From positions 113,121,982-113,185,981 of the forward strand of contig NC_050097.1 in NCBI RefSeq assembly GCF_902167145.1: a stretch of DNA of 64,000 nt, in the 5' to 3' direction. A program made the position numbers and the translations under genes. Origin of the DNA: Zea mays (lineage: Eukaryota; Streptophyta; Magnoliopsida; Poales; Poaceae). Below, one piece after another: positions 31,159-43,446 of this stretch. Positions within the stretch are counted from its first letter, which is position 1. Each line of letters opens with the position of its first letter. Below the pieces are notes generated by a model. The model did no database searches. It had not been told where the DNA came from and was given only the letters and a program-made list of their open reading frames with translations.

Positions 31159-33550
31159 TTAGGCTTGGGACTTAGGTACCCAACTCTTGTTGGGTCCTAC
31201 AAGGTTAGTCACAATTGTCTTAGGGACCCAAATACAAGTTTTATCTCCCTTGCATTTTGCCCCTAATTTCCTAGCAATCACCTTTCTATCCTTTCTACAA
31301 ATTGCAAAGGAGGCACTCAAAGCATGATATATTGTAGAAGGTTCATTAACTTTCCTAGGAACATTAACAACATTTCTCCTAGGCATATTGTGAACGACGT
31401 TTCTCCTACCAACATTTCTATCATGCACATAGAAAGAACTAGAAGTAAACATGTCATGAGAATCAAAATCATCATAAGCATTGTAACTCCTATAAGCATT
31501 TCTAGTTTGTCTCTTATCATGGTACATAAAAGCATGGTTCTTTTTAGCACTACTTGCCATAGGGGCCTTCCCTTTCTCCTTGGCGGAGATGGGAGCCTTA
31601 TGGCTTGTTAAGTTCTTGGCTTCCCTCTTGAAGCCAAGTCCATCCTTAATTGAGGGGTGTCTACCAATCGTGTAGGCATCCCTTGCGAATTTTAGCTTAT
31701 CGAAATCATTCTTGCTAGTCTTAAGTTGAGCATTAAGACTAGCCAATTCATCATTAAGTTTGGAAATTGAAACTAGGTGTTCACTACAAGCATCATTGTC
31801 AAAGTCTTTACACCTAGTACAAATTATAACATGTTCTACACAAGAATTAGATTTATTTGCTACTTCTAATTTAGCATTTAAATCATTGTTAACACCTTGT
31901 AAAGTAGAAATGGTTTCATGACAAGTAGATAATTCACCAGAGAGCATTTCATTCCTTTTAATTTCTAGAGCAAGAGAATTTTGTGCACTAACAAATTTAT
32001 CATGCTCCTCATATAAAAGATCTTCTTGTTTTTCTAGTAATCTATTCTTGTCATTCAAAGCATCAATCAACTCATTAATCTTATTAATTTTAGATCTATC
32101 TAATCCCTTGAATAAGCATGAGTAATCTATCTCATCATCATCACTAGACTCATCCTCACTTGAAGAAGCATAAGTACTAGTATCATGAGTGCTTACTTTC
32201 TTCTCCCTTGCCATGAGGCAAGTGTGACGCTCGTTGGGGAAGAGGGATGACTTGTTGAAGGCGGTGGCGGCGAGTCCTTCATTGTCGGAGTCGGAGGAGG
32301 AGCAATCCGAATCCCACTCCTTTCCGATATGTGCCTCGCCCTTGGCCTTCTTGTAATGCTTCTTCTTCTCCCTTTTGTTCCCCTTTTCCTGGTCACTTTC
32401 ATTATCGGGACAGTTAGCAATGAAATGACCAATCTTACCACATTTGAAGCACGAGCGCTTCTCCTTTGTCTTGGTCTTGCTTGGCTGTCCCTTGCGACCT
32501 TTAAGCGCCGTCTTGAAGCGCTTAATGATGAGGGCCATCTCCTCATTATTTAGCCCAGCCGCCTCAACTTGCGCCACCTTGCTCGGTAGCGCCTCCTTGC
32601 TCCTCGTTGCCTTGAGAGCAATGGGTTGAGGCTCATGAATGGGACCATTCAACGCGTCGTCCACATATCTTGCCTCCTTGATCATCATTCGCCCGCTTAC
32701 GAACTTCCCCAGAACTTCTTCGGGCGACATCTTGGTGTACCTAGGATTTTCACGAATATTGTTCACCAAATGAGGATCAAGAACGGTAAAGGACCTTAGC
32801 ATTAGGCGGACGACGTTGTGATCCGTCCATCGCGTGCTTCCGTAGCTCCTTATTTTGTTGATAAGGGTCTTGAGCCGGTTGTATGTTTGAGTTGGCTCCT
32901 CGCCCCTTACATTGCGAACCGTCCAAGCTCGCCCTCCACCAACTCCATCTTGGTGAGCAAGGTGACATCATTCCCCTCATGAGAGATCTTGAGGGTGTCC
33001 CAGATCTGCTTGGCATTGTCCAAGCCGCTCACCTTATGGTACTCGTCCCTGCACAAAGAGGCTAGCAACACAGTAGTAGCTTGTGCATTTTTATGAATCT
33101 GTTCATTAATAAACATGGGACTATCCGTACTATCAAAGTGCATTCCACTTTCTACAATCTCCCATATGCTAGGATGGAGAGAGAACAAGTGACTACGCAT
33201 TTGTGACTCCAAAATCCGTAGTCCTCTCCATCAAAATGAGGAGGTTTACCAAGTGGAATAGATAATAAATGAGCATTAGTACTTTGAGGAATACGAGAGT
33301 AATCAAAAGAAAAGTTCGAATTGACCGGTTTCTTTCTCTCGTATTCGTTGTGGTCGTCGTCCTTTTGTGAGGAAGTAGACTCATCGCTGTCGTAGTAGAC
33401 GATCTCCTTGATGCGTCTTGTCTTCTTCTTCTTCCCATCTTTGCGTCTATGGCCCGAGCCCGAGTCGTTGGACTTGTCATCCCTTGGCTCGTTGACGAAG
33501 GACTCCTTCTCCTTGTCGTTGATCACGATTCCCTTCCCTTTAGGATCCAT
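31159..33550 (-). pseudogene. gag: Copia-1 gag with one zinc knuckle, two frameshifts
   Basis: The minus-strand start MDPKGKG (33550) is shared with Copia-2. It is followed by a Lys/Asp/Ser-rich segment and the conserved SIPLGKPPHFDGEDY. One-base losses near 33200 and near 32905 break the frame. The frame then runs from 32802 through a single CCHC knuckle (CFKCGKIGHFIANC, about 32455-32410) and a coiled-coil Asn/Lys/Leu-rich stretch, and ends at TAA 31159-31161 after WVPKSQA. Pol starts in a shifted frame eight bases on. The Copia-2 gag ends at the same QA-stop, so the stop itself may be natural. Confidence 0.9.
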
Positions 33551-33584
33551 CTCTTCGGGCGGTTAGTCCCTTTGTGAAGAGAAC

Positions 33585-33598
33585 GGCTCTGATACCAA
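33585..33598 (-). other. Primer-binding site of Copia-1
   Basis: The minus strand reads TTGGTATCAGAGCC, complementary to the 3' end of initiator tRNA-Met, next to the 5' LTR end (33600). Confidence 0.88.
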
Positions 33599-33599
33599 T

Positions 33600-34847
33600 T
33601 GAGAGCACCTAGAGGGGGGGTGAATAGGTGATCCTGTAAAACTTAGAAATTATAGCCACAAAAACTTGTTAAGTGTTAGCACAATAATCGCCAAGTGGCT
33701 AGAGAGGAGTCTCAACAAAACACAATACCACAAGAGATCAAACACAGAGATGACACAGTGGTTTATCCCGTGGTTCGGCCAAGACCAACGCTTGCCTACT
33801 CCACGTTGTGGCGTCCCAACGGACGAGGGTTGCAATCAACCCCTCTCAAGCGGTCCAAAGACCAACTTGAATACCACGGTGTTTTGCTTTGCCTTTCAAT
33901 ATCCCATTTGCGAGGAATCTCCACAACTTGGAGCCTCTCGCCCTTACACTTGAGATTCACAAAGAAATACGGAGTAAGGGAGGGAAGCAACACACACAAA
34001 TCCACAGCAAAATGCGCACACACACGGCCAAGAATCGAGCTCAAAAGACTATCTCAAAGTTCTCACTAGAACGGAGCTCGAATCACTGAGAATGACAAAC
34101 GAATGCGCAAAGACTGAGTGTGGATGATCAAGAATGCTCTAAGGTTGCTTGGTATCCTCCTCCATGCGCCTAGGGGTCCCTTTTATAGCCCCAAGGCAGC
34201 TAGGAGCCGTTGAGAGCAAATCTGGAAGGCCAATCTTGCCTTCTGTCGTCGGGTGCACCGGATAGTCCGGTGCACACCGGACACTGTCCGGTGCCCGATT
34301 TCCTTCCTAAAATGGCGCGGCCGACCGTTGCAGATCTGGGAGCCGTTGGCGCACCGGACATGTCCGGTGCACACTGGACAGTCCGGTGCCCCCTTCCGAC
34401 CGTTGGCCCGGCCACGTGTCGCGCGCAGATTCCGCGGCCGACCGTTGGCTCACCGGACAGTCCGGTGCACACCGGACAGTCCGGTGAATTTTAGCCGTAC
34501 GCCGTCGGCGAATTCCCGAGAGCGGCCACTTCACGCCGAGTCAGCCTGGCGCACCGGACACTGTCCGTCCGGTGCACCACCGGACAGTCTGGTGTGCCAG
34601 ACTGAGCTGAGTCTTGGCTGTACACAGCCAAGCCTTTTTCACCTCTTTTCTTTTCTTCTTCTTTCTGTTTCTAACACTTAGACAAGTATATTAGTACACA
34701 AAACCAATGTACTAAGGCTTAGAAACATACCTTTACTCTTGATTTGCACTTTGTCCATCCATGAGCATAAATTCACATTTAAGCACTTGTGTTGGCACTC
34801 AATCACCAAAATACTTAGAAATGGCCCAAGGGCACATTTCCCTTTCA
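33600..34847 (-). repeat. 5' LTR of Copia-1 (1248 bp)
   Basis: It is a direct repeat of 25912-27156. It has a minus-strand TATA at 34178-34187 (TATAAAAGGG) and the palindrome cluster at 34257-34600. It carries an extra four bases (GTCC) at about 34567-34572 relative to the other LTR. Confidence 0.96.
34181..34187 (-). promoter_or_regulatory. TATA box of Copia-1 5' LTR
   Basis: The minus strand reads GGGGCTATAAAAGGGACC. The same word is present in Copia-2 at 51203-51220. Confidence 0.65.
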
Positions 34848-37251
34848 ACCCCCCTCCGTCCGATCTTGATCGCACGGTCCGGACCCCAGGATACCGCTTC
34901 GCGCCCGTGCGCGCTCACGCCCTGGCCCGCCTGTCAGTGCCCATGTCCTCTGGCGCTGGGCCCGCTCGGTCAACGCACTCTCCCCCTCTGTCGCTGACAC
35001 TCCCTGTCCCGCCTATCAGTGCTCGACCGCCACGCGCGCCCTTGGCCGCAGATCTAATCTCGGTCGTCGGTTTATGATCTAGCGGTTAGATTCACCCAAT
35101 ACCCCTTCGCGTGGCTGTTTTGTTTAAAAAACCCCTGGTTTTAGGAAATCAACCCGTCGTCCTCTGTTTTAGCGCATAGGTCCCTGGTTTGTTTTAATTA
35201 GACCCCTGGACTTTTATTTGATCATAGATTTAGCCCTAATTTCATATTTCAAACCTCAAAACTTGTTTATTTCATATATTTTTCATATGAACTCCAAATT
35301 TAGTGGTTCAAATTGCAAAAGGTTCACAAGATTATTCTCTGTTTAAAAAAAATATGATCAAATGTAATCTGTATACTTTAATTTTTACACATAGAATATA
35401 GAATTAAAGTATATGTTGATTTATTTATTGAAATAAATAAAAGGGGAATCCTAGGAGTTAAAATATATTTAAAAGTTGTGAGATTAGTGCAATGCATTTC
35501 ATGGATTCATTTCTGGTTTAACCTTTAGATCCTAATGTGATAAAAGAATTAGGTATGTAGGTATGGATAATAATTAAAGGATAATCAAATTCCTAAATGA
35601 GAGTAGTTTATATTATAATTCTAACCTCCCTTTGTTTTAATCACTACTTAACCCTTTTGAGCTATGTCCTAAACATTTAGAGAGTAATCAATTCCCTAAT
35701 TAGGATTACTCCATTTTCTTTGTAGCTTGATATCATTCCCCTACACTTAATACTATACCTTTTTGTGAGTCAATGATTGTAACTGTTTGATGTGTTGTTC
35801 ATTTATACTTTTCCAAATGTATTGAATGTATGCTCGCTTTACTTAGACAACGAGCAGTCCAAAGTTCCAGAGTGTGTTGTTAGATACCTCCCTGAGCAAC
35901 AACCTGGCGAAGGCAAGTGTCCTTAGACCTATCATGTCCTACTTTACTTTATAATTCACTGTCCCGCATTACATTATTGAAATTTAAGGATTGACTAGTC
36001 TGTACTTACCTTATCCTTGTTTACCTTTTGGGTTATCATGGTTAGCATGTTGCTATTGCCTTAACTTAATCAATGAACATGATGTGATCTTGTATAATAT
36101 GATGATGTTATCCCGATGAGGTCCTTGTGATTACTTTAGGGGGCTCAGGCTCTTTCCTGAGTACCTCTCCGTAAGGACCTGTTTGGGGAGTGACAACCCG
36201 GGATAATAGTGCAACCATGAAGGTGGAATGGGACGCCCTTAGCTGATTAATTAGAGGAACCAGAGGAGTAGTTGGCTTTGCCGTAGGGCCGTCAATGGGG
36301 TCTGGGCATAGTACTTGCTCTGCCGAGGTTGGTTGCATAGGTTCTTTGATTTGGTTTTGTTAGTCACCCTTCCTTTGGGGAGATGTACTGTGTTTATCAA
36401 ACTGGAGAAACTTAACGGGCAGCTATGACCTCTGGGAAATCTTTGTAAAGGCTACGTAGGGAGACCCTGCTAAGTCACCTTAGTAGTGATCAATGGGGAG
36501 GCTAGAACCCCGGGCAGAATGGGAATCACGGCTTGTGGGTAAAGTGTGTGACCTCTGCACAGTGTTAGAAACTAGTATATCAGCCGTGCTCACGGTTAAG
36601 AGCAGCCTTGGGATCCTCTTCAATTAGAAGAACAATGGTTACTTTTATGATGATGATTAACAATGGTGATTATAATCCTGATCTCTGGTATTTCCTCTTG
36701 GAGGGAGTGCCTCTGGGTATTAACTGTGTTATTACTAAAATTTGGCTCTACTTATAATAATAAAACTTGACCAACTAAAAGCAACTGCTTAACCTTAACT
36801 CCACATACATCTAGTCCACTTTAGCCAAACGGGACATTTGCTGAGTACGTTGAAGTGTACTCACCCTTGCTTTACAAACCACCCCACCCCAGGTTGTCCC
36901 CACTGTTCTCAGTGCTCAGGAGGTGAAGCTGACAACATAGATGACTTCAAGGAGTTCCAGGAATACGATGAGTTCTAGTTTATCTTAGCGGCAAACCCCC
37001 AGTTAGCTGCCTGTGTAGGCTTAGCATCTATGTTTCGTATTTACGCACTTTGATAATTATGTTGAACAATGGTTGTGTAATAGACTCTGTGGATGTCTCA
37101 GACATCTTGATGTAACTAAGTACCTTTCCGCTATTTAATTCAGCATTGTGTGATGATGTCCAATTATGTAATCGTTGTGTACGTGACTTCTGATCCTGGC
37201 ACGTACATGGTTCGCGTTCGGTTTACCTTCCAAAACCGGGTGTGACATGAG

Positions 37252-37265
37252 TGGTATCAAAGCCC
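37252..37265 (+). other. Primer-binding site of the Tekay element
   Basis: TGGTATCAAAGCCC lies four bases after the 5' LTR end (37247) and matches initiator tRNA-Met priming with one mismatch. Confidence 0.8.
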
Positions 37266-37482
37266 TTGCTAAATGTAGGACCGCTAACCTAGACTAGAAT
37301 GGTCGACCTAAGGACTATAGACTTATGCTCTTACCTTGACCTTAGTGTCTTTTCAAAAGTTGGTTATTTTGACCAACTCTATGTTATTTACTTATCTCAA
37401 AAGTTTTGTCTCACTTTTCGTTCTGGTTACTTTCTGGTCTCATAGTTCTACTCTTACTCTTGTGCTACGATGTCTTTTGTAG

Positions 37483-38508
37483 ATGGCTCGTATCAGGTGC
37501 ACTGCACGTAAGTCTGTGATCCCCTTTTTGCCTTCTCGTCTGGCGGAGCGTCCACTGCGTCGCATGGTGTCAGGTCAGTCCAGCCAGCTGGAGAGACTGC
37601 ATCGTCGCCTGCACGAGGAGCAGGAGCGTCGATGCCAGGAGCAGGAGCAGCAGGACTCTTCCCCCTTGCCTCAGCAGGAGGTGGAGTATGAGAGGCCACC
37701 TTCCCCTGCACCTCAGCTAGAGATGCCCCCTGCACCACCTCAGGGCATCCCGGCTGCTGGAGGAGACCCTGATGGAGACGGAGACGACGACGATGACGAC
37801 GCCGGTGGCAGTTCGAGCCACGACACCGAGCTTTCGGAGGAGCCAGAGCCGGAGGGATGGATCGCTAGACCCATCACTCATGACGTTGCTCGCGGGTGTC
37901 ACTTCCATGATGCTCTCGATACCCTGCTGCGTCAGGCCTTTGACCGACACACTTGGTCTATCGAGTACCGTTGTGTAGTCTACCAGCATCGTCGCGGGTT
38001 ATACCTGGACCAGTGGGAGGCTACTTGCTTGGTGCACCGTCCAGACGATGATCTCCGGGGTGTAGAGGCCTTCTCGGAGCACTATTCTATCACTGAGAGG
38101 GACACTATCGAGGCAGCCATGCAAGATGTAGCACGACGTGCACTTTCTTAGTATTGCTCATTGTTCAGCGGGGTAGCTGATGGCCTTGACCTGAAGTACT
38201 ACCCTCGTCGTTCGACCGGCAGTGCTGGAGGTGTGATTGTCTCGCCAGTGGGTGAGGGCAATCCTAGGCTGAGCAGTATGGTCAACTTGATCGCCGTGCT
38301 CAACACAGAGTTGGACCACGCCCTTGACGAGTTGGGCAAGGTTCGGGCGGAGGTTGCGGAATTGCGTGCTGAATGCCCGACACGCCACTATCTTGATGGT
38401 GGTTCTCCTGCCCCTGTTGGGATTCATCACCCTTACCATTCACCGCCCCGTAGTCGCTTCGACTATGGTACCCCAGACTGCAAGACCCGCATAGATTTAG
38501 ATCCATAG
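37483..38508 (+). pseudogene. Extra ORF upstream of gag in the Tekay element
   Basis: The ATG at 37483 opens a frame of 342 codons interrupted only by TAG 38149-38151, probably a former CAG. It reads on in the same frame to the stop at 38506-38508. Residues 1-60 are basic and Gln/Glu-rich (coiled-coil-like). Residues 60-120 are Pro- and Asp-rich. The middle holds HTWSIEYRCVVYQHRRGLY, and after the stop a short Leu/Glu coiled coil (LNTELDHALDELGKVRAEV). It is not homologous to gag, protease or RT by eye. Some grass elements of this lineage are reported to carry an 'ORF0' in this position. Function is unknown. Confidence 0.68.
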
Positions 38509-38843
38509 ATCGATGGAGTCGAGTCTGTAATAATGCTTAATTCAGTGTCTTAGTCTAGTCAGTCTTAGGTTATCTATTGTTGGATGCTTGTCATGATGAA
38601 CATGTAATGAAGTTGGATCTTTGTAATGATTGTCACCAAGGGGTGGGTACCTCCTGCAACTTGGTGTAGTTATTAATAAAGTCAGTTATTTAGATGGGTA
38701 ATCCATTTATTTCCACTTTCCTCTTTATCTGAGAAGTTGTCAGTGAAGATGATCAATTGTTCAGTGTTGTGAAGATTTCCGTATATCTTTTCTTATGCTG
38801 AAAGACTGCAGAGTCAGATCTGATATGTGTGTGGTTTCTATAG

Positions 38844-41800
38844 ATGTCTGAGAACAGGCGCAGGGGTGCGAGGCGTGCATAGCCAGAGCATCAGGCACCC
38901 CAAGAGGAGGCAGCCCCGCAGCAGCATTTGCCACTACCACCCCCGATGACCATTGAGCAGATGTTCTTGATGCAGACCCAGGCAGTTCAGGCAATTGGTC
39001 AGATATTAGCAGCAATGCAGCAGGCTCAGCAGCAGCCACCGCCACCTTAGCCTCCAGTGCAAGTCCAGATGCCTCAAGTGCCCAGGGACAAGCGGGCCAA
39101 ATTCATGAGGGGCCATCCCCCTATCTTTTCCCACTCTACTGATCCCATGGACGCGGAAGATTGGTTGCATACCGTGGAACGTGAGTTGCACACTGCCCAG
39201 TGCAACAACCGCGAGAAGGTGTTGTATGGTCCCCGACAGCTGAGGGGAGCAGCACAGTCTTGGTGGGAGTCCTACCTCGCCACCCATGCCAACCCTGAAG
39301 CCATTACTTGGGAGGAGTTCAGGGATAACTTCTGTTGCTACCATGTGCCCGAGGGACTGATGATAGTGAGGAAGGAGGAGTTTCTCGCCCTGAAGCAAGG
39401 TCCCCTGTCCGTCAGTGAATACAGGGACAAGTTTCTACAGTTGTCGCGTTACGCCCCAGAGGATGTCAACGCAGATGCCAAGAGGCAGTACCGCTTTCTG
39501 AGAGGATTGGTTGATCCCCTCCACTATCAGTTGATGAACCACACTTTCCCCACCTTCCAGCATTTGATCGACAGAGCAATCATGACTGAAAGGAAGCGTC
39601 GAGAGATGGAGGATAGGAAGTGCAAGATCGGTGGACCTCAGGCCGGGAGTAGCAGTCGTCCCCGCTACTCAGGCAACCCACCTCAGCCATTCAAGCAAGG
39701 TCACCAGCACCAGCACCAGCATCATCGTCAGAACCAGCAGCAGTACCAGAGGCAGTTTCCTAAGCAGCAGCAGTACCGTCAGAGCAACCAGCAAGGAGGA
39801 AATCAATACTAGCATCAGAGCAACCAGGTAGCTCGTCTTCCTACCCCAGCAACCAACCAGAATGGCTAGGCAGCCCCAGCACAAGTAGGAGGTCGTGCAT
39901 GCTTCTACTGTGGAGAACAGAATCACTGGGCGAAGAATTGTCCAAAGAAAGCAACCCAGCAACCGCCAGCAGTCAATGCCCCAGCAAGGCAAGGAGCATC
40001 GCAGCAAGCACCAGGAGTCCGTGGTCAGGCCTACAACCATGGAAAGGTGAATCACCTGGAGGCCGAAGCAATCCAGGATGCTCAGGACGTGGTAGTAGGT
40101 ATGTTTCTAGTCGAATCCTACCCAGCAAAAGTACTATTTGATACTGGTGCCACACATTCTTTTGTTTCTGCATCTTGGGTAGAATCACATAACATCCCCA
40201 TAGAACCAATGATCCCACCTTTGAGACTTAATTCAGTTGGGGGAAAAGTTTAGTCCGATAGGATTTGTCCGAATCTAAGGATTGAAATAAGGGGGATAGC
40301 CTTCCCCGCTAGCCTAGTAGTCATGGGAACTCAAGGGTTAGATGTCATCCTAGGGATGAATTGGCTACACAGAAATCAAGCCACTGTTAGTTGTGACAAG
40401 AGGACAGTTAAGTTGGTGTCCCCATCCGGAAAGGAGGTAGTAACCAAGCTATACTTACCTGAACTAGAAGAAGGAGCCTGTCACCATTTATCAGTAGATG
40501 ACAAGGAATCCAATCCGATTGAGGCAATTAGGATTGTGTCGGAATTCCCTGATGTATTCCCTGAAGAGTTACCAGGCATGCCACCTGAAAGGAAAGTTGA
40601 ATTTGCCATAGAGCTTATCCCAGGCACCGCCCCTATTTCCAAGAGAGCTTATCGAGTGTCTGGACCAGAGTTGGTAGAACTCAAGAAGCAAATTGATGAG
40701 TTGTTAGAGAAAGGCTACATCAAACCAAGTACCTCACCTTGGGCAGCCCTAGTGTTATTTATGGAGAAGAAGCATGGCACGAAGAGGATGTGCATCGATT
40801 ATAGAGCTTTGAATGAAGTCACTGTCAAGAACAAGTACCCTCTGCCTTGAATTGAAGACCTATTTGATCAGTTGAGAGGAGCCAGTGTGTTCTCAAAGAT
40901 AGATCTGAGGTCAGGTTACCATCAGCTCAAAATCCGACCTTCAGACATACTGAAGACAACATTCATCACCAAGTATGGACTATATGAGTTCATGGTTATG
41001 TCATTCGGATTGATGAATGTGCTAGCCTACTTCATGTACTTGATGAACAGTGTGTTCATGGACTATCTCGACAAGTTCGTAGTGGTGTTCATTGATGATA
41101 TTCTTATATATTCCCAAAATGAGCAAGAACATGAGGAACACTTGAGGAAAGTACTTCAGAGGCTACGAGATTTCCAGTTGTATGCCAAGCTTAGCAAGTG
41201 TGTGTTCTGGATCAGCGAAGTTCTATTCTTGGGTCACATAATAAACCGAGATGGACTAGCTATGGATCCAAAGAAAGTAGCAGCGATTCTAGACTGGAAA
41301 ACACCAAAAGATGTCCGAGGAATCAAGAGTTTCATTGGAATGGCCGGTTATTATCGACGTTTCATTGAAGGTTTCTCCAAGATTGCCAGACCAATGACAG
41401 CCTTGTTGGCAAAGAAAGTTGAGTTAAAGTGGACCCCAGCATGCCAGAAGTCTTTTGAGACATTGAAGGAGAAGTTGACAACGACACCAGTACTGATTCT
41501 GCCAGATGTTCACAAGCCATTCTCGGTGTATTGTGATGCTTCGTACATCGGACTGGGATGTTTGTTGATGCAGGAAGGGAAAGTAGTGGCATACTCGTCT
41601 CGACAATTGAAAGTTCATGAGAAGAATTATCCTACTCATGACCTAGAACTAGCAGCAGTGGTTCATGCACTAAAAACCTGGAGACATTATCTTTATGGGC
41701 AGAAGTGTGATATCTACACGAACCACAAGAGCCTCAAGTACATATTCACTCAGTCAGAGTTAAACATGAGGCAGCGAAGATGGCTAGAGTTGATCAATGA

Positions 41801-43410
41801 TTATGAGCTGGAGATTCATTATCACCCAGGCAAAGCAAATGTGGTTGCAGATGCTCTTAGCAGGAAGAGTCAAGTCAACATGTTGGCCGCTCACTCGATG
41901 TCGTTCGAGCTAGCAAAGGAATTCGACAGGTTGAGTCTCAGATTTCTAAACAACACTCAAGGAGTGGCAATTGAGCTAGAGCCCACTCTAGAGCAAGACA
42001 TCAGGAAAGGTCAGAAGGATGATGAGAAGATGAACGAGATCCGGTAGCTGATCATAGATGGAAAAGGCAAGGATTTCCGTGAAGATGCAGAAGGAGTGGT
42101 ATGGTTCAAAGATAGGTTGTGTGTTCTCAACATCACCTCGATTCGGGAACTGATTCTCAAGGAAGCTCATGAGACAGCGTATTCTATACACCCTGGTAGT
42201 GAGAAAATGTACCAAGACTTGAAGAAGAGATTCTGGCGGTATGGTATGAAAAGAGAGATAGGAGAGTATGTGGCCAGATGTGACAGTTGTCAGAGGATCA
42301 AGGCCGAACATCAGAGACCAGCAGGTTTGTTGCAGCCATTACAGATTCCTCAGTGGAAATGAGATGAAATTGGGATGGACTTTATAGTTGGTCTGCCCCG
42401 CACTCGAGCTGGTTATGACTCCATCTAGGGTAGTCGTGGACCGTTTGACAAAGACGTCCCATTTCATACCAGTCAAGACCACCTATAACAGTGCAATGTT
42501 GGCAGAATTATACATGTCTCGGATTGTGTGCTTGCATGGTATTCCGAAGAAGATAGTATCGGATAGAGGCACCCAGTTTACTTCTCACTTTTGGCAGCAG
42601 CTACATGATGCTTTGGGTACGCACTTGAAATTCAGTTCAGCTTATCACCCACAGACGGATGGTCAAACAGAGAGAACAAACCAGATTCTTGAGGATATGT
42701 TGAGAGCTTGTGCTTTGCAAGACCAGTTAGGTTGGGACAAGAGACTACCATATGCAAAATTCTCTTACAACAATAGCTACCAAGCCAGCCTGAAGATGTC
42801 ACCATTTGAAGCGCTCTATGGGAGGAATTACAGAACTCCATTGCATTGGGACCAACCTGGCGAAAGACAGGTGTTCGGTCCTAATATTTTGCTTGAAGCC
42901 GAAGAGAACATCAGAATGGTCCGAGAGAATTTAAAGGCAGCACAGTCCAGACAGAAAAGCTATGCTGACACCAGAAGAAGGGAACTTAGTTTTGAAGTGG
43001 GAGATTATGTCTATTTGAAGGTGTCACCCATCAGAGGAACCAAAAGGTTTGGAGTCAAAGGCAAGCTAGCACCCCGATATATTGGGCTATATCAGATTCA
43101 AGCAAGACGTGGAGAAGTGTCTTATCAACTCAGCTTACCGGAGAATCTGTCCGTTGTGCATGATGTGTTCCATGTGTCTCAGTTGAAGAAATGTTTGAGA
43201 GTGCCAGAAGAGGACCTTAAACTTCAAGAAGATCTGACTTATATTGAGAAGCCAACCCAAATTCTGGAGACAGCAGATCGGGTCACTCGAAGAAGTATCA
43301 TCAAGATGTGCAAAGTCAGATGGGGCCATCACTCAGAAGAAGAAGCAACCTGGGAAAGAGAAGATGATTTGAAAGCCAAGTACCCTGAGCTCTTTGCTAG
43401 CCAGCCCTGA
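38844..43410 (+). pseudogene. gag-pol: Tekay gag-pol with chromodomain, eight stops and a frameshift
   Basis: One frame from ATG 38844 carries gag (WWESYLATHAN, EEFRDNF), a CCHC knuckle (CFYCGEQNHWAKNC, near 39900), protease (LFDTGATHSF), RT (FIDDILIYS), RNase H, integrase (HPGSEKMY, CDSCQRIK, SDRGTQFTS) and a C-terminal chromodomain (RWGHHSEEEATWERED, near 43320). Stops interrupt it at 38880, 39048, 39810, 39867, 40251, 40848, 42045 and 42360. A ninth stop, at 42426, comes with a one-base insertion that moves the remaining integrase and chromodomain to another frame. Six stops fit CAG-to-TAG, one CGA-to-TGA and one TGG-to-TGA. In [10 protein letters not shown] replaces the usual LTNAPAYF, again by C-to-T changes. 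It is inactive. Confidence 0.95.
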
Positions 43411-43432
43411 ATCTCGAGGGCGAGATTCTTTT

Positions 43433-43446
43433 AAGGGGGATAGGTC
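43433..43446 (+). other. Polypurine tract of the Tekay element
   Basis: AAGGGGGATAGGTC immediately precedes the 3' LTR at 43447. Confidence 0.75.

Larger units (their letters stand above)
25912..34847 (-). mobile_element. Copia-1: Sirevirus (Opie/Ji-like), minus strand, 8936 bp
   Basis: LTRs at 33600-34847 (5') and 25912-27156 (3') read TGAGAGCACC to CCCTTTCA on the plus strand. The target-site duplication ACCCC is perfect (25907-25911 and 34848-34852). The LTRs differ by about six substitutions and two small indels, so it is young, of the order of 0.2 million years. It has a tRNA-iMet primer-binding site, gag with one zinc knuckle, pol with Copia order (protease, integrase, RT, RNase H), 3' non-coding sequence with a spare polypurine tract, and the polypurine tract. 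Both gag and pol carry single-base frameshifts. Confidence 0.96.
24388..37247 (+). repeat. 5' LTR of the Tekay element, interrupted by Copia-1
   Basis: The LTR sequence runs 24388-25911 and 34853-37247, with Copia-1 and one target-site copy (34848-34852) between. Excluding these, it is about 3919 bp. It is GC-rich for 24770-25910 and 34853-35090 and AT-rich after that. Open frames here are accidental: the same stretch in the 3' LTR has different frames. Confidence 0.93.

Noticed and set aside
36108..36338. A 76-codon minus-strand frame in the Tekay LTR
   Set aside because: It is not conserved in the 3' LTR copy and has no domain.
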